Origin: Acidobacteriota bacterium
GTDB taxonomy: Bacteria; Acidobacteriota; Blastocatellia; Pyrinomonadales; Pyrinomonadaceae
Length of the DNA: 5,769 nt
Assembly: GCA_020853255.1 (NCBI GenBank)
Contig: JADYZI010000428.1
Coordinates: forward strand, 1 to 5,769
Direction: 5' to 3'
A model generated the notes under the pieces. The model did not search any database. It saw nothing but the letters and a program-made list of their open reading frames with translations, and had not been told where the DNA came from. Made by a program: the position numbers and the translations under genes. Below, in pieces: positions 1 through 5,769 of this stretch. The first letter of the stretch is position 1; every line of letters begins with the position of its first letter.

Positions 1-12
1 AGCCTGCAGGCT
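1..12. repeat. 12-bp perfect palindrome at the window edge
   Basis: AGCCTGCAGGCT equals its own reverse complement. It is followed at 15-27 by a small stem (GCCG, loop CTTCA, CGGC). These could be the end of a structured leader RNA or of a terminator whose 5' part lies outside the window. There is no U tract, so a simple intrinsic terminator is not supported. No known riboswitch could be assigned from this fragment. Confidence 0.4.
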
Positions 13-57
13 GAGCCGCTTCACGGCAGAAATGGCTTGGAATTCGACGACACCTCC

Positions 58-114
58 CTGACCGGAGAAAAACGAATGCCGTTTTCCGCTTGAATTTTTT
101 GAGAGGAGCATTTT
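58..114 (+). promoter_or_regulatory. 5' leader and ribosome binding site of paralog A
   Basis: A Shine-Dalgarno sequence GAGAGGAG lies at 101-108, six bases before the ATG at 115, and fixes that start. Upstream is an AT-rich patch (91-100) and a small hairpin (AAAACG, loop AATGC, CGTTTT, about 68-84). The stretch from CTG at 58 to the ribosome binding site resembles the leader at 2513-2565 in front of the paralog. Matching pieces include CTG, CCGG, CCGTT, CTT.AATTT and GAGAGGAG in the same order. I could not identify a convincing -35/-10 promoter, which may lie off the left edge. Confidence 0.55.
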
Positions 115-2190
115 ATGAGAACCCCCATTGAGTTTGGACGCGTTAGGCAATTAATCATCCGTTCATTTGTTTTCACTATCCTTTGCGCTCTTGGCGTTGC
201 GAGCACACCCGCTCAAGCGGTGCCCGTACCGGCCCCGCCGCCAGAGAACATTCTCGCCGGAGCACTTATTATCCCGATGGACAATGTCAATCAGGGCAAC
301 GCAGCCGGCACGACGTTTAATCTCCGTGCATACGGGCTGGCGAATCTGCTGCTTCAGAACGGCATTCCCGTGAAATGGGTGATCAAACCGGGCAAATCCA
401 AGGACGATAACGATTTCTCGGCGAACGTTACCCGTATCGCCGGAACCGAAGGCGTCGCAGGCCCGGCATCGCTTGATTTCGCCGGTGGGCCGTTTGTCGT
501 AACGAGGGATTACGACACGGCACCCGTGCGGAACATGATCAATACTTTCAACAGCACGGGTACACCAGTAACCGTTTATAAATCGAACGCAGATGCGATC
601 GCCGATGTTCGTTATACCCTGACGCACATTCCGAAGATCGCTATCGGACCCGATGGCGGAAACTTTGGTTCAGGTGTTTATCAGGGACTTTTCGACCGTG
701 CCGGTATTCCCAATTACACGACCGGTATAGACGACATCAATCAACCCGGCGCGTGCTATACCATCGCAACGCAGGGGCACCAGGTCGATGACAGCTATGT
801 TGATTCGTTCCGCACGTTCGTAGAAAGCGGCGGCAACCTGATACTCCAGTGCGCCTCGGTCGGGACCTTTGAGAACAACGCCAATGGGCATTTCCAAACG
901 ACGGCGCCTGGCTATTCGCTTTTCACAAGCAATTCACCGGCGAATGAGATCAACAGCAACGCATTCGTATTCCCGCAGGGTGACATGCCGTTCAATCAGT
1001 TCCTCGGCCTTTTGGCTGACCAGGATGGAGCCGTCACCGAGTACGCATATGCTCCTGGTGGAGCGGGAGCCAACGGAAACCTCGTCGCGGCAACCAATAG
1101 TGGAGCTAACTCGAACGTTTTTGTCGCCACTGTTTCGCAGGTAAATGGGCCCGCAGCTACAGGCGGAGTCGTCTTTGAATTCGGCGGCCATGATTACGCC
1201 AGGCCTGATTCGAACGAAACCGATTCTGCCCTTGCGATGATCAACGGCCAAAGAATGCAGCTTAATGCCGTGTTCGTGCCAGCCGTCTCGATCTGCCAGG
1301 TCGAACCGCAGGCGGTCGTCGGCTACAAATCGGTTCGCCGGATCAACTCGCGACAGGGCGGCCCGCCGATCGCTCCGGGCGATACTTTGGAGTGGACCAT
1401 CGATTACGTCAACAACACTATCGCGGACCAGTTCAACTTCCAGGTCCGTGACCTGATCGGTGAGTTCGGCACAAACTCGCAATATCTGACGCTGGTACCT
1501 GGCTCGAATCTTGTAACCCAGACAACGGGCGGTGCGACCGCGACGCGGAATGCTGCCTTTGATGGAGCAGGAAATGATGCGACAGCCGATATGCTTAATA
1601 CGGGAGCCTTCCTTCCGGTTGGCGGCCGTATTCAGCTGAAGGTCCAGACCGTCATAAACTCGAATGTCCTGATCGAAAACCCCGCTGGTTATACGGTGTT
1701 CAATCAAACCACGGCAAGAAGCGCGACGCTTCCGCCGACGGGAACGACCAGATCGGACGCGATCGATGCCACGAACACCAATATCTTTGGTGTCGAGGCA
1801 CCGCCGGCCGGGAGCGTTCCGCAAACGCAGAACGGCTCGATCATCAACCCGACAAGTGCTCCGCTTCGCCCATTGGCGGCCGAGGCCCTGATAGAAGGGC
1901 GTGCCGTAACAGCAGGCGGTTCGGGGATCAACAACGCCTTGGTTACCGTGGTAAGAGCTTCGAACGGAGAGGTCCGAACGGCCCGCACGAACGCCCTTGG
2001 ATTCTTCCAGATCGGCGGCCTTACTGTCGGAGATGTCTATCTTGTTACGGTCAAGAGCAAACTGTTCCGCTTCCCGACCGATCCGATGGTACTGAATCTT
2101 AGCGACAGCATCACCGGGTTGTCTTTCACGGGCCAGCAGTTCAAGCCCGGCAGACAAATGACGACCATTTTCAAGGCGGGCGTCAGATGA
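115..2190 (+). CDS. Secreted multidomain protein, paralog A (GATase1-like + DUF11-like + carboxypeptidase-regulatory-like)
   Basis: This is an exported protein of 691 residues with unknown function. Residues 1-35 form a signal peptide: Arg-rich start, hydrophobic core about 13-29, and a signal peptidase I site after AQA. A Pro-rich linker (36-43) follows. Residues about 46-390 form an alpha/beta domain with strands such as GALIIPMD and PKIAIGPDGGN (173-183). The stretch SGGNLILQCASV (Cys246) resembles the nucleophile elbow of class I glutamine amidotransferase-like proteins; later come ENNANGHFQTT, MPFNQF and GGHDY (357-361). Residues about 403-550, with GDTLEWTIDYVNN near 422-434, look like a DUF11-type beta domain. 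Residues about 592-672 look like a carboxypeptidase-regulatory-like Ig fold. No membrane anchor, LPXTG or PEP-CTERM signal is seen at the C-terminus. The paralog at 2577 shares the whole architecture. The start is chosen by a Shine-Dalgarno site six bases upstream. The gene is sure; the domain fold of the N-terminal part is inferred from pattern only. Confidence 0.93.
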   Translation: MRTPIEFGRVRQLIIRSFVFTILCALGVASTPAQAVPVPAPPPENILAGALIIPMDNVNQGNAAGTTFNLRAYGLANLLLQNGIPVKWVIKPGKSKDDNDFSANVTRIAGTEGVAGPASLDFAGGPFVVTRDYDTAPVRNMINTFNSTGTPVTVYKSNADAIADVRYTLTHIPKIAIGPDGGNFGSGVYQGLFDRAGIPNYTTGIDDINQPGACYTIATQGHQVDDSYVDSFRTFVESGGNLILQCASVGTFENNANGHFQTTAPGYSLFTSNSPANEINSNAFVFPQGDMPFNQFLGLLADQDGAVTEYAYAPGGAGANGNLVAATNSGANSNVFVATVSQVNGPAATGGVVFEFGGHDYARPDSNETDSALAMINGQRMQLNAVFVPAVSICQVEPQAVVGYKSVRRINSRQGGPPIAPGDTLEWTIDYVNNTIADQFNFQVRDLIGEFGTNSQYLTLVPGSNLVTQTTGGATATRNAAFDGAGNDATADMLNTGAFLPVGGRIQLKVQTVINSNVLIENPAGYTVFNQTTARSATLPPTGTTRSDAIDATNTNIFGVEAPPAGSVPQTQNGSIINPTSAPLRPLAAEALIEGRAVTAGGSGINNALVTVVRASNGEVRTARTNALGFFQIGGLTVGDVYLVTVKSKLFRFPTDPMVLNLSDSITGLSFTGQQFKPGRQMTTIFKAGVR

Positions 2191-2201
2191 GGTAATTCGG
2201 C

Positions 2202-2217
2202 CCTGCTGTAAAGCAGG
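2202..2217 (+). other. Short GNRA-loop hairpin in the 3' UTR of paralog A
   Basis: CCTGCT, loop GTAA, AGCAGG forms a perfect six-pair stem closed by a GNRA-type tetraloop, 11 bases after the stop codon. No U tract follows, so it is not itself an intrinsic terminator. It may stabilise the 3' end of the mRNA together with the real terminator just downstream. The structure is seen in the sequence; the role is inferred. Confidence 0.45.
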
Positions 2218-2228
2218 ATGTTCATAGT

Positions 2229-2260
2229 AAAAGAGCTGTCGGCAACGGCAGCTTTTTTTT
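2229..2260 (+). terminator. Rho-independent terminator of paralog A
   Basis: AGCTGTCG (2234-2241), loop GCAA, CGGCAGCT (2246-2253) makes an eight-pair stem with one G-U pair and a GNRA tetraloop. Bases 2253-2260 are eight T in a row, and the A-rich 5' flank can pair with part of them. It sits about 40 bases after the stop codon of paralog A, so that gene is probably transcribed separately from the next one. Confidence 0.88.
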
Positions 2261-2505
2261 CGTGCGTTTCAAACACTTCCTCCTTTCGCGGGCGTTCGGG
2301 CGGATGGCGGGCCTGTCCACTAGAAATGTAAGAATCATACAGTTTCTGGAAAGGATCCCTGATTCTGCCTATTGTGCAAACAAAGGAAAACGGTTCGTCT
2401 ATTTAAGGCAACCCGAACTTGAACCCAGCCTACTTCAGTTGATGGAGCAGAACGCGGACAAGTATCCGGTTAACGCTATTAAATAGAAGACTTATGGCCA
2501 TTCTT
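2261..2505. other. Intergenic stretch, no convincing gene
   Basis: Between the terminator of paralog A and the leader of paralog B I see no RNA gene, no insertion sequence and no clear promoter. A frame open from GTG at 2262 (ATG at 2304) to the TAG ending at 2486 would encode about 60-74 residues. It has no Shine-Dalgarno site, begins inside the terminator tail and uses codons (AGA, AGG, ATA, TTA) that are scarce in the neighbouring genes, so I do not call it. The promoter of paralog B is expected in the 3' part; a TATTAA at about 2477 is a possible -10 element, but no fitting -35 was found. Confidence 0.4.
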
Positions 2506-2576
2506 CCGGCATCTGCCGGTGAGGGCATTTACCGTTCTTCGGCTTAAATTTGAGATAGAGAGGAGTTATTACATTT
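2506..2576 (+). promoter_or_regulatory. 5' leader and ribosome binding site of paralog B
   Basis: A perfect inverted repeat CCGGCA-TC-TGCCGG lies at 2506-2519; as RNA it would form five pairs with a four-base loop. The Shine-Dalgarno sequence AGAGAGGAG is at 2557-2565, eleven bases before the ATG at 2577, a rather long but workable spacing. From 2513 on, the leader resembles that of paralog A (58-114), sharing CCGTT, CTT.AATTT and GAGAGGAG in order. This suggests the original duplication included the 5' untranslated region. Confidence 0.55.
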
Positions 2577-4667
2577 ATGAACAGCCACTTTGAGATCCGA
2601 TCGGTGCGAAGAATGTTGAGCAGTGCGCTTGCAGCAATTTTCGCGCTTTGCTTGATCGCCCTCGGCGTTTCGGCGCAGGCGCCTCCCAATCCCCCACCTC
2701 CGCCGGAGAATATTCCGGCCGGAGCATTGGTTATCCCTATGGATAACGTAAATCAGGGCAACGCCGCCGGTACGACGTTTAACCTTCGCGCTTACGGGCT
2801 TGCGAATTTGTTCCTTCAGAACAACATTCCGGTCAAGTGGGCTATCAAACCCGGCAAGGCAAAAGATGCCACCGATTTTTCAGCGAACGTGACCCGGATC
2901 TCCGGCTCGGCCGGTGTTGCCGGCCCGGCGGACGTAAACTTCTCGGGCGGCCCGTTCATCATTCCGGCTGACTACGACACACAGTCGCTGCGGGATATGA
3001 TCACATCCTTCAACGCCGGCGGAACAGACGTGGTCGTTTACAAGACGACCGCCTCGACCACGGCTGACATTCGCTACCTGCTGACGCACAAGCCGAAGAT
3101 CGCTATCGGCCCTGACGGCGGCAACTTTGGCACGGGCGTTCATCAGGACGTTTTCGATGCGGCCGGCATCCCGAACTATGAATCGGTGACCGACGACATC
3201 ATCAATCAGAACTCGTGCTACACGCTCGCCACACAGGCCCATTCGACCTCGTCGCAGTTTGTGAACCTGTACAAACAGTTCGTTATCAGCGGCGGCAACC
3301 TGCTGCTGCAGTGTGCCTCGGTCAACACGTTCGAGAACAACGCCAATGGCCATTTCCAAACGACCAATCCCGGCTACAATGTTTTCGGAACGAACGACGA
3401 TACGGATGTGGACACAGATCTTGTTTATCCTGAAGGTGCGATGCCGTTCAATCAGTTCATCGGCATTCTTGCCAACCAGGACGGTGCAGTGACCGAATAC
3501 CGCTATGCATCAGGCGCCGCGGCGGCAAACGGCAACCGCATCTCGGTCCGCAACAGCGGTAATCAATCAACCAAGATGGTAGCCACGGTATCCGAACTTA
3601 GCGGTGCCGGTGCGGCCGGAAGCGCTGTCTTCGAACTAGGCGGCCACGATTATTCGCGGACAAACACTGGCGCTTCTGAGATCGAAAGGCTTAACGGCCA
3701 GAGGATGATACTGAACACGGTCTTCGTGCCGGTGACGCGTCCGCAATCTTGCGGCCTTCAGCAGGCGACGGTGAACGGATACAAATCGGTCCGCCGTTTC
3801 AACGACCGCCAGGGCGGCCCGCCGCTAGTTCCCGGTGACACGCTTGAATGGACGATCGATTATGTCAACAACAGCCCCGTCTCGGTCACGAACTTCAATA
3901 TCCGTGACGAGGTTAGCTCGATCGACGGCAGCCTTACCGGCAACCTGACGCTCGTTGCCGGATCGAACACGGTCACCATCACCAGCGGCGGTGCGGTCGC
4001 AACCCGCAATACCAACTACGATGGTTTGGGTAACGACCCGACATCTGACCTGCTTGCACCGGGTGCCTCGCTGCCTGTCGGCGGACGCATCCAGGTGAAG
4101 GTTCGGATGACGATCAACACGACCACCTCGACCGGTGATCCGCTGCCGAACGGAACGATCCTTTGGAATCAGACGCTTGCCCATGGAGCTCAGATCGTAG
4201 GCGAAGTAAAGTCAGACGCCATCGACTGGACGAACACTTCGATCTTCGGTGTGGACACACCGCCGGCCGACAGCTTTCTGCAGTTCCAGAACGCTGCGAT
4301 CCTTGACCCGACGATCGCTCGCATCAAGACGCCGACAGCGGCCGAGGCATCGATCGAAGGTGATGTTACGACCGCGTCCGGTGCTCCTATCGCCAACGCT
4401 CTGGTCACGGTGCTTAACGGATCGAACGGACAGGTCAAAACGGCCCGTGCGGACGCCAGCGGCCGGTTTGTGGTCGAAGGGCTTGCGGTCAACAACATAT
4501 ATCTTGTGACCGTCAGGCATAAGCTGTACTCCTTTGCGGGCGGCCCGCTAACGCTTACTCTTACGGACAGCGTTTCCGGCCTTTCCTTCATCGGTGCACC
4601 GGTTCAGGTCAAGGCAGGAAAATCGCCAACGACCATCTTCCGGGGCAAACAGGCTCCTGTTCGGTAG
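2577..4667 (+). CDS. Secreted multidomain protein, paralog B (GATase1-like + DUF11-like + carboxypeptidase-regulatory-like)
   Basis: This exported protein of 696 residues is the tandem paralog of the one at 115-2190, about two thirds identical by eye and almost gap-free. The signal peptide ends at the same residue (AQA, 35) and is followed by a stronger Pro-rich linker (PPNPPPPPENI). The N-terminal alpha/beta domain keeps IPMDNVNQGNAAGTTFNL, IGPDGGN, SGGNLLLQCASV with Cys246 at the identical position, ENNANGHFQTT, MPFNQF and GGHDY (355-359). A DUF11-like domain begins near GYKSVRR (401) with GDTLEW at 420-425. The carboxypeptidase-regulatory-like domain begins near residue 592. Both proteins end with TTIF followed by a short basic tail, and no cell-wall or membrane anchor is visible. 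Secretion is well supported; a surface or envelope role and the amidotransferase-like fold are inferences, and the substrate is unknown. It has its own leader and a terminator at 4685-4718. Confidence 0.93.
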   Translation: MNSHFEIRSVRRMLSSALAAIFALCLIALGVSAQAPPNPPPPPENIPAGALVIPMDNVNQGNAAGTTFNLRAYGLANLFLQNNIPVKWAIKPGKAKDATDFSANVTRISGSAGVAGPADVNFSGGPFIIPADYDTQSLRDMITSFNAGGTDVVVYKTTASTTADIRYLLTHKPKIAIGPDGGNFGTGVHQDVFDAAGIPNYESVTDDIINQNSCYTLATQAHSTSSQFVNLYKQFVISGGNLLLQCASVNTFENNANGHFQTTNPGYNVFGTNDDTDVDTDLVYPEGAMPFNQFIGILANQDGAVTEYRYASGAAAANGNRISVRNSGNQSTKMVATVSELSGAGAAGSAVFELGGHDYSRTNTGASEIERLNGQRMILNTVFVPVTRPQSCGLQQATVNGYKSVRRFNDRQGGPPLVPGDTLEWTIDYVNNSPVSVTNFNIRDEVSSIDGSLTGNLTLVAGSNTVTITSGGAVATRNTNYDGLGNDPTSDLLAPGASLPVGGRIQVKVRMTINTTTSTGDPLPNGTILWNQTLAHGAQIVGEVKSDAIDWTNTSIFGVDTPPADSFLQFQNAAILDPTIARIKTPTAAEASIEGDVTTASGAPIANALVTVLNGSNGQVKTARADASGRFVVEGLAVNNIYLVTVRHKLYSFAGGPLTLTLTDSVSGLSFIGAPVQVKAGKSPTTIFRGKQAPVR

Positions 4668-4684
4668 GCAAACGGAACGACGGC

Positions 4685-4718
4685 AAAAGAGGCTGCCCCG
4701 AAAGGGACGGCCTCTTTT
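4685..4718. terminator. Bidirectional rho-independent terminator between convergent genes
   Basis: AAAAGAGGC (4685-4693) pairs with GCCTCTTTT (4710-4718). The inner part adds a T-G and a G-C pair, one C-A mismatch and CCC-GAAA-GGG with a GNRA loop. The A run on one side and T run on the other give a U tract in both directions. It lies 17 bases after the stop of paralog B and about 90 bases beyond the stop of the convergent biotin carboxylase gene, so it may serve both. Confidence 0.82.
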
Positions 4719-4735
4719 CATGTTTAGGTGCCGAG

Positions 4736-4786
4736 GCCCGCATGCAAGTAAGGGCATTTCAGTTATGCCCTTACTCGCGTGCGGGC
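4736..4786. repeat. Long imperfect hairpin, possible REP-like element
   Basis: GCCCGCA (4736-4742) pairs with TGCGGGC (4780-4786), TGC (4743-4745) with GCG (4777-4779), and AGTAAGGGCAT (4747-4757) with ATGCCCTTACT (4765-4775). The loop is TTCAGTT. This gives about 21 pairs with one A-C mismatch. No U tract follows on either strand, so a plain intrinsic terminator is unlikely. Long GC-rich palindromes between convergent genes are typical of repetitive extragenic palindromes, but only one full copy is visible here, so that label is an inference. Confidence 0.6.
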
Positions 4787-4810
4787 TTCTGCAGACGGAA
4801 GGGCATTTCA
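4750..4810. repeat. Direct repeat of 12 bp (two copies)
   Basis: AAGGGCATTTCA occurs at 4750-4761, in the left arm and loop of the long hairpin, and again at 4799-4810, where it includes the stop codon of the biotin carboxylase gene. The spacing between copy starts is 49 bases. The core GGGCATTT also appears at 2523-2530 in the leader of paralog B and at 887-894 inside paralog A, but those may be chance. Confidence 0.5.
4786..4801. other. Small hairpin adjoining the end of the biotin carboxylase gene
   Basis: CTTCTG, loop CAGA, CGGAAG forms six pairs including one G-U (T4790-G4797). It begins seven bases beyond the stop codon of the - strand gene and directly touches the long hairpin at 4736-4786, so the carboxylase mRNA would end in two consecutive stems before reaching the shared terminator. 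Confidence 0.4.
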
Positions 4811-5769
4811 TTGGGCCAGTCTCTGGGCACGGCCGGCCATTGCCCATTTGCTGGGATCTGCCGAGGCAGCCGCGACACTGCTCTCGGTTTTGGTCTTGCC
4901 TAAGGCCATCGCGGCGGCGATGACGGCGAGATCGATTTTCTCTCGATCCGCCTTCGGTTCTTTTCGCCGTTCTTTCCAAGCGGAAATAAAACCAGTATCG
5001 AGCCTTCCGGCAACGAATTCCTCATCCTGCATCACTTCACGAAAGAATGGCAATGTCGTGTGGATTCCCGCGATCTCATATTCGGCCAGGGCCCTGCGCA
5101 TTCGGTCAATGGCCTCGCCCCGGTCTCTGCCATATGCGGCAAATTTTGAGATCATCGGATCGTAATAGATCGAGACCTCGGCACCTTCGTAAACGCCGCC
5201 GTCGTCGCGAATGCCCGGCCCTTGCGGGATGCGAAGCCTCGTTATCCGGCCAGGTGACGGAAGAAAGTTGCTTTCGGCGTCCTCGGCATAGATCCGGCAT
5301 TCGATCGAATGACCGACAACGCGGACATCATCCTGGCTGAACGAAAGCGGATAGCCGGCAGCAACGCTGATCTGCTCGCGAACGAGGTCGATGCCGGTCA
5401 CAAGTTCGGTCACCGGGTGTTCGACCTGCAGCCGTGTGTTCATCTCAAGAAAATAGAATGAGCGATCAAGGTCCGAAACCAGAAACTCGACCGTGCCCGC
5501 GCCAACATAATCCACGGCCTTTGCGACCATGACGGCGCATGCACCCATCTTTTCGCGAAGTTCGGCCGAATTTATCGGCGATGGGCATTCTTCGATCACT
5601 TTCTGATGCCGCCGCTGGATCGAGCATTCGCGTTCGCCGAGATGAACGTGGTTCCCGTGCGTGTCTGAGAATACCTGTATCTCGATATGCCGCGGACGGA
5701 CGATAGCCTTTTCGATATAGACGGCGTCGTCGCCAAAACTGGACCGTGCTTCGGAACGGGCAGCTTCGA
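4808..5769 (-). CDS. accC: Biotin carboxylase subunit of an acyl-CoA carboxylase (5' end outside window)
   Basis: This is the C-terminal part, about 319 residues, of a cytoplasmic ATP-grasp enzyme that carboxylates biotin on its carrier protein using ATP and bicarbonate, the first half-reaction of acetyl- or propionyl-CoA carboxylase. The frame stays open to the window edge, so the true start lies beyond 5769 and the GTG at 5599 is an internal Val codon. Motifs in order are SSFGDDAVYIEKA, IEIQVF, ECSIQRRHQKVIEE (about 5590-5631), the metal- and biotin-site stretch FLEMNTRLQVEHPVTE (about 5409-5457), ECRIYAED, FLPSPGRI and YYDPMISK. The Glu, Asn, Arg, Gln and Glu residues known as catalytic in E. 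coli AccC are all present. After GRLDTGFISAW, where AccC-type proteins nearly end, an extra tail of about 55 residues follows, ending SKWAMAGRAQRLAQ. No biotinyl domain (MKM motif) is present, so the carrier must be a separate protein. Acetyl versus propionyl or other acyl-CoA specificity cannot be decided from this subunit. Confidence 0.95.
   Translation of the reverse strand, partial: EAARSEARSSFGDDAVYIEKAIVRPRHIEIQVFSDTHGNHVHLGERECSIQRRHQKVIEECPSPINSAELREKMGACAVMVAKAVDYVGAGTVEFLVSDLDRSFYFLEMNTRLQVEHPVTELVTGIDLVREQISVAAGYPLSFSQDDVRVVGHSIECRIYAEDAESNFLPSPGRITRLRIPQGPGIRDDGGVYEGAEVSIYYDPMISKFAAYGRDRGEAIDRMRRALAEYEIAGIHTTLPFFREVMQDEEFVAGRLDTGFISAWKERRKEPKADREKIDLAVIAAAMALGKTKTESSVAAASADPSKWAMAGRAQRLAQ

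Noticed and set aside
1..57. Possible 3' part of a riboswitch such as c-di-GMP-I (GEMM), suggested by the nested inverted repeats
   Set aside because: The conserved GEMM core is not present in this fragment, the 3' segment does not fit well, and the 5' part would lie outside the window.
934..2157. Long open frame (407 codons) on the - strand inside paralog A
   Set aside because: It lies antisense to a well-supported gene. The translation is rich in Arg, Asp and Gly with no recognisable domain, as expected for a shadow frame in GC-rich coding DNA.
2262..2486. Open frame of 74 codons on the + strand between the paralogs
   Set aside because: Its GTG start lies in the tail of a terminator, there is no Shine-Dalgarno site before it or before the internal ATG at 2304, and its codon use differs from the flanking genes. 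No family was recognised.
115..4667. Possible phage, CRISPR or defence-related origin of the secreted pair
   Set aside because: No repeats with spacers, no transposase or integrase, no toxin-antitoxin signature; base composition matches the adjacent housekeeping gene.
4548..4979. Open frames on both strands across the 3' ends of paralog B and the carboxylase gene
   Set aside because: They run through the terminator and the palindrome; both strands give mirror-like peptides (PHASKGI..MPLLACG) only because the DNA is palindromic.

Overview
The window holds two secreted multidomain proteins encoded in tandem on the + strand (115-2190 and 2577-4667). Facing them on the - strand is the 3' part of a biotin carboxylase gene (4808 to beyond 5769). 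GC content is moderately high, with good Shine-Dalgarno sites and compact rho-independent terminators, so this is a bacterial chromosome. The C-terminal carboxypeptidase-regulatory-like domain, with its pattern of 'EG.V....G..I.NALVTV....G....A.T...G.F...GL.....YLVTV..K...F', is abundant in exported proteins of Acidobacteriota, especially Blastocatellia/Pyrinomonadaceae. I infer that kind of organism from protein style only; there is no rRNA or species marker here.

Layout. 1-114: a leader with short inverted repeats and a strong ribosome binding site. 115-2190: paralog A (691 aa). 2191-2260: a short hairpin, then a strong terminator with a U8 tail. 2261-2576: an intergenic stretch without a convincing gene, ending in a leader that resembles the one in front of paralog A. 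2577-4667: paralog B (696 aa). 4685-4718: a terminator that reads well in both directions between the convergent genes. 4736-4801: a long imperfect hairpin and a smaller one, abutting the end of the carboxylase gene. 4808-5769: biotin carboxylase, lacking its N-terminus because the window ends.

The two paralogs share one plan: a signal peptide ending AQA at residue 35, a Pro-rich linker, and an alpha/beta domain of about 330 residues that looks like the class I glutamine amidotransferase (GATase1) fold. A DUF11-like beta domain and a carboxypeptidase-regulatory-like (Ig-like) domain follow. They are about two thirds identical by eye and collinear nearly residue for residue. Each has its own leader and terminator, so they are probably separate transcription units from an old tandem duplication. 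Their function is unknown; an exported or cell-surface role is inferred. The carboxylase belongs to central acyl-CoA metabolism and appears unrelated.

The most interesting points are the possible Cys/His active site in the exported N-terminal domain, the duplication that took its 5' leader along, and the REP-like hairpin between the convergent genes.
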